Below are positions 5,674 to 7,563 of a DNA stretch of 7,563 nt, one piece after another. This DNA is from Clostridiales bacterium (GTDB lineage: Bacteria; Bacillota_A; Clostridia; Christensenellales; Aristaeellaceae), in NCBI GenBank assembly GCA_024684665.1, contig JAIKWN010000194.1, positions 1 through 7,563 of the forward strand. Direction: 5' to 3'. Position numbers and translations under genes: made by a program. The number at the start of each line of letters is the position of its first letter. The stretch's first letter is position 1. The notes under the pieces are model-generated. The model worked only from the letters and a program-made list of their open reading frames with translations. It did not search any database and had not been told where the DNA came from.

Positions 5674-6569
5674 TGGTAATGCACCCTCCCTTTCTCCGTC
5701 GTGAATATGAGCAGCGTAAAGGCGAGGGTCAGGGCGAAGGATATAAGGCTGACACAGGCAGCCAGGCTGTAGTTGGAAGAGCCATAACCGGAGGTATACA
5801 TGAGATAGATGAGCGTCGTGGTGCTCCGGGCCGGACCACCCTGCGTCAGGATCAGCACAGGCCCGTTGGTCATCATGGCCTGGATCATATTGGTGCAGAC
5901 CACATAGAGGATGGTGGGCGAAATAAGGGGCAGCTGCACATGGATGAGGATGCGCAGGGATCCCGCGCCCTCAAGCGCTGCGCAATCGATGAGATCCCGG
6001 GGAACCGCCCGGAAGGCGGAGAGGAAGAGCAGATAATTGAAAGCGATCCCCATCCATACGGTCATCACGAGGATGGCGGGCATCGCCCAGTGCCGATCCG
6101 TCAGCCAGCCCACGTTCAATCCCAGGGCGTAATTGACGTATCCCACAGTAGGATTGAGCAGTACGCGGAAGATCATGGCCACGCTGGACATGGAAACCGC
6201 CATGGGCAAGGCAAACATCGTTTCCGTCAGCCCGGAGAGCCTCCTCCGCTCTGCCGTCAGATAAGCAAGGAAGAGCGTCAGCACGAGGGTCACAGGCACG
6301 TTCACGCCGGCGAGGAAAAGCGTATTGCGGACGGCGGCCGCAAACTCCCGGCGGGAAAAGAGATACCGGAAATTGTCAAGCCCCGCGAACCCTGTGATCT
6401 CTCCCCGGAAGTTCACGACGCTGACGCTCTGGATCGCGGTTCTGAGAAAGGGCCAGTACTGAAATAAAACGGCAAAGATCGCGATGGGCAGGAGGAAGAG
6501 CCAGCCTTTTTCCGGTCTTTCCCCCGGCCTCCTGTTGCTTCTCCGGTTTTTGGCGGTATTGATGGTCAT
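5670..6569 (-). CDS. UgpA-like ABC transporter permease, first gene behind the FMN riboswitch
   Basis: A 299-residue MalF/UgpA-type permease. A basic N-terminus (1-20) is followed by a hydrophobic segment (22-40), then VNFRGEITGFAGLDNFRYLF, the periplasmic motif seen in UgpA. The EAA-type loop is at 197-214 (CAALEGAGSLRI, ending QLPLISP). TQGGPARSTTTLIYLMY near 242-258 and the C-terminal GRVHYQ also match E. coli UgpA closely by eye. The start ATG 6569 lies directly after the five-T run of the riboswitch terminator. The only Shine-Dalgarno-like bases (AGGGGG, 5 bases upstream) are in the 3' arm of that hairpin, so translation as well as transcription may be blocked when the hairpin forms. It overlaps the next permease gene by 4 bases. 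Confidence 0.92.
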   Translation of the reverse strand: MTINTAKNRRSNRRPGERPEKGWLFLLPIAIFAVLFQYWPFLRTAIQSVSVVNFRGEITGFAGLDNFRYLFSRREFAAAVRNTLFLAGVNVPVTLVLTLFLAYLTAERRRLSGLTETMFALPMAVSMSSVAMIFRVLLNPTVGYVNYALGLNVGWLTDRHWAMPAILVMTVWMGIAFNYLLFLSAFRAVPRDLIDCAALEGAGSLRILIHVQLPLISPTILYVVCTNMIQAMMTNGPVLILTQGGPARSTTTLIYLMYTSGYGSSNYSLAACVSLISFALTLAFTLLIFTTEKGRVHYQ

Positions 6570-6598
6570 AAAAACCCCCTGAAGTACTCTTCAGGGGG
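6570..6598 (-). terminator. Rho-independent terminator, expression platform of the FMN riboswitch
   Basis: On the minus strand, CCCCCTGAAG (6598-6589), loop AGTA, CTTCAGGGGG (6584-6575) form a perfect 10-bp stem followed by TTTTT (6574-6570). The next base is the A of the UgpA-like start codon. The first arm can instead pair with CTTCAGGG at 6722-6715 in the aptamer P1 region, which would be the antiterminator. Confidence 0.93.
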
Positions 6599-6618
6599 AT
6601 AAATGCGCATTCGCACGT

Positions 6619-6726
6619 TCTTCTTCCATCCAGACTATACTGTCGGCCCCGGAGTTTCACCGGATCATGCCTTTCGGCTCGCGGGCTGTACCGCCGGTAG
6701 GGATTCTCACCCTGCCCTGAAGAAAT
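6619..6726 (-). promoter_or_regulatory. FMN riboswitch (RFN element) aptamer
   Basis: The minus strand carries the conserved RFN blocks in order: AGGGCAGGGTGAGAATCCC (6718-6700), TACCGGCGGTA, AGCCCGCGAGCC, a short GAAA-capped stem, GATCCGGTGAAACTCCGG, GGCCGACAGTATAGTC, then TGGATGGAAGAAGA. P1 is TTCTTC (6724-6719) with GAAGAA (6626-6621). These match the ribD-type FMN aptamer very well, with a minimal variable arm. FMN binding stabilises P1. Here that would free the terminator arm and switch off the UgpA-like operon. The predicted transcript start (about 6740) leaves only about 14 bases ahead of the aptamer. Confidence 0.96.
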
Positions 6727-6739
6727 GCTTTTCAATTGA

Positions 6740-6775
6740 CAGGTGGATTATAGCGCGGGAAAAGGATAGTGTCAA
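6740..6775 (-). promoter_or_regulatory. Consensus sigma-A promoter of the riboswitch operon
   Basis: TTGACA (6775-6770) and TATAAT (6752-6747), separated by exactly 17 bases, are a perfect match to the housekeeping promoter on the minus strand. The start is predicted near 6740. Such a strong, unregulated-looking promoter means the riboswitch is likely the main control of the operon. Confidence 0.92.
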
Positions 6776-6838
6776 GAGGGGATCCGCATGAGGACACATG
6801 AGGGATTTTGCAACTTCAGAACCCGTCCCCCAAAAGAA

Positions 6839-6874
6839 TTGACACATACAAAACCTTATGATACGATGGATCGC
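6839..6874 (+). promoter_or_regulatory. Promoter of the GH13 gene
   Basis: TTGACA (6839-6844) and TACGAT (6862-6867, 5/6 match to TATAAT), spaced 17 bases apart on the plus strand, give a start near 6874, about 49 bases before the chosen ATG. The leader contains two short palindromes, ATGCGCAT (6885-6892) and ATGGAATCCAT (6891-6901), which could be an operator but are too short to claim. Confidence 0.65.
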
Positions 6875-6922
6875 TGTGCGCTGGATGCGCATGGAATCCA
6901 TTACGGACGGAGTGAATTCCCC

Positions 6923-7563
6923 ATGATCATGCGGCACAATTCCCTGGATGCTTTTTTCCGCTCTCCCTTCGGGGCGCTTCCCTGCGGAGGGCAGGCGAGG
7001 CTGCGGGTTACTGTTTCCGGAGAGGAGCCAGAGCGCATCGAGATGCGCGCCTGGAACAGCCGGGAACACCGTTTTCCCATGCGTCCCCTCGGCGTACGGG
7101 ACGGTGCCTTCGTTTACGAGGCGGAAATCACCGTTCCCCAGGAAGCCGGACCTTTCTGGTACCGGTTCGAAGCAGTATCCGAGGGGCAGCGTACGCTGCT
7201 CGGCGCGCCGGAGGACGGCGAGGGCTGCGGCGAAGGCGTGATGGGAAGCGAGGATAGCTTCCAGGTCTCGGTGTACAGCCCTTTCTATGAGACACCGGAA
7301 TGGGTGCGCGAGGGCGTATTGTACCAGATCATGGTGGACCGCTTCTACCACGGAGAGGGAACGGACGATCTCCTGCACGCCCGGGACGGCGACGACATCG
7401 TGCTGCACGAAACCTGGGAAGAGCTTCCCTCCCTTCGGGTCATGGAGAACCAGGACAACGCGGCGACGGATTTCTTCGGCGGCAACCTGGAAGGGATTCG
7501 CCAGAAGCTCCCCTATCTGCGCGATCTCGGCGTAACCGTGCTGTATCTCAATCCCATCTTCAA
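6923..7563 (+). CDS. Glycoside hydrolase family 13 (alpha-amylase superfamily), N-terminal part
   Basis: The first 213 codons of a gene that runs off the right edge. Residues about 1-115 (HNSLDAFFRSPFGALPCGGQ, later FWYRFEAVSEG) look like the N-terminal beta-sandwich domain found before the catalytic barrel in neopullulanase or cyclomaltodextrinase-like enzymes. The barrel starts at W127 (WVREGVLYQIMVDRFYHG), followed by DFFGGNLEGIRQKLPYLRDL (183-202) and LGVTVLYLNPIF, both classic GH13 signatures. The catalytic Asp/Glu/Asp residues are beyond the window. There is no signal peptide, so it is probably cytosolic and acts on maltodextrins. ATG 6923 is preferred: GGAG lies 10 bases upstream and it follows the predicted transcript start. 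ATG 6929 is also possible. The frame stays open up to ATGs at 6866 and 6788, which are disfavoured because they lie within or before the promoter. Confidence 0.85.
   Translation, partial: MIMRHNSLDAFFRSPFGALPCGGQARLRVTVSGEEPERIEMRAWNSREHRFPMRPLGVRDGAFVYEAEITVPQEAGPFWYRFEAVSEGQRTLLGAPEDGEGCGEGVMGSEDSFQVSVYSPFYETPEWVREGVLYQIMVDRFYHGEGTDDLLHARDGDDIVLHETWEELPSLRVMENQDNAATDFFGGNLEGIRQKLPYLRDLGVTVLYLNPIF

Noticed and set aside
5667..6467. Plus-strand open frame of 266 codons opposite the UgpA-like gene
   Set aside because: It is the antisense of a clear permease; its Gly/His/Glu/Arg-rich translation is the usual shadow of a hydrophobic protein.
6839..6862. TTGACA with TATGAT (6857-6862) as the GH13 promoter
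   Set aside because: The spacing is only 12 bases; TACGAT at 6862-6867 gives the normal 17.
6707..7408. Minus-strand open frame of 233 codons overlapping the GH13 start and riboswitch
   Set aside because: It runs antisense to the GH13 signatures and across the operon promoter and the riboswitch aptamer; no recognisable domain.
1..7563. CRISPR arrays, insertion sequences or long direct repeats
   Set aside because: No repeated spacer-like units, transposase motifs or long terminal repeats were seen by reading the window.

Overview
The window looks like a chromosomal piece of an anaerobic, Bacillota-type bacterium, probably a clostridial or related lineage. The clues are an iron-containing alcohol dehydrogenase of the FucO type, a ferredoxin-like protein next to a Crp/Fnr-type regulator, A/G-rich Shine-Dalgarno sequences, sigma-A-type promoters and an FMN riboswitch working through an intrinsic terminator. 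The assignment is by eye only. The left third (to about 2000) looks less GC-rich than the right two thirds.

Layout. Positions 1-174 hold the start of a FucO-like dehydrogenase (minus). Positions 331-1047 encode a 4Fe-4S protein (minus), and 1146-1799 a divergent Crp/Fnr-family regulator (plus). Between these two is an 18-bp palindromic operator, centred exactly at -41.5 of a candidate promoter for the iron-sulfur gene. A tRNA-Ser(CGA) gene (1896-1984, minus) follows, with its own promoter and terminator. From 6775 down to 1985 runs a minus-strand operon: consensus promoter, FMN riboswitch, Rho-independent terminator, UgpA-like permease, UgpE-like permease, UgpB-like binding protein, and a nucleotide pyrophosphatase/phosphodiesterase (NPP) family enzyme. 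It ends at a terminator just before the tRNA. On the right edge, on the plus strand, a GH13 alpha-amylase family gene begins at 6923 and runs off the window.

The most interesting unit is the riboswitch operon. By sequence its transporter resembles the sn-glycerol-3-phosphate/glycerophosphodiester importer UgpABE, but it sits directly behind an FMN riboswitch whose antiterminator, P1 and terminator pairings can all be read off the sequence. FMN should therefore shut the operon off. That is the logic of flavin supply genes, so the operon may be an uncharacterised flavin (FMN/FAD or flavin precursor) uptake and salvage system. The cytosolic NPP enzyme would cleave an imported phosphodiester or pyrophosphate such as FAD. 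The riboswitch is strongly supported; the flavin substrate is inference. No ATP-binding subunit is encoded in this operon, so one would have to be shared.

The left part looks like a redox or nitrosative-stress-type module (regulator plus ferredoxin), similar in arrangement to HcpR-type loci, but no hcp gene is in the window.
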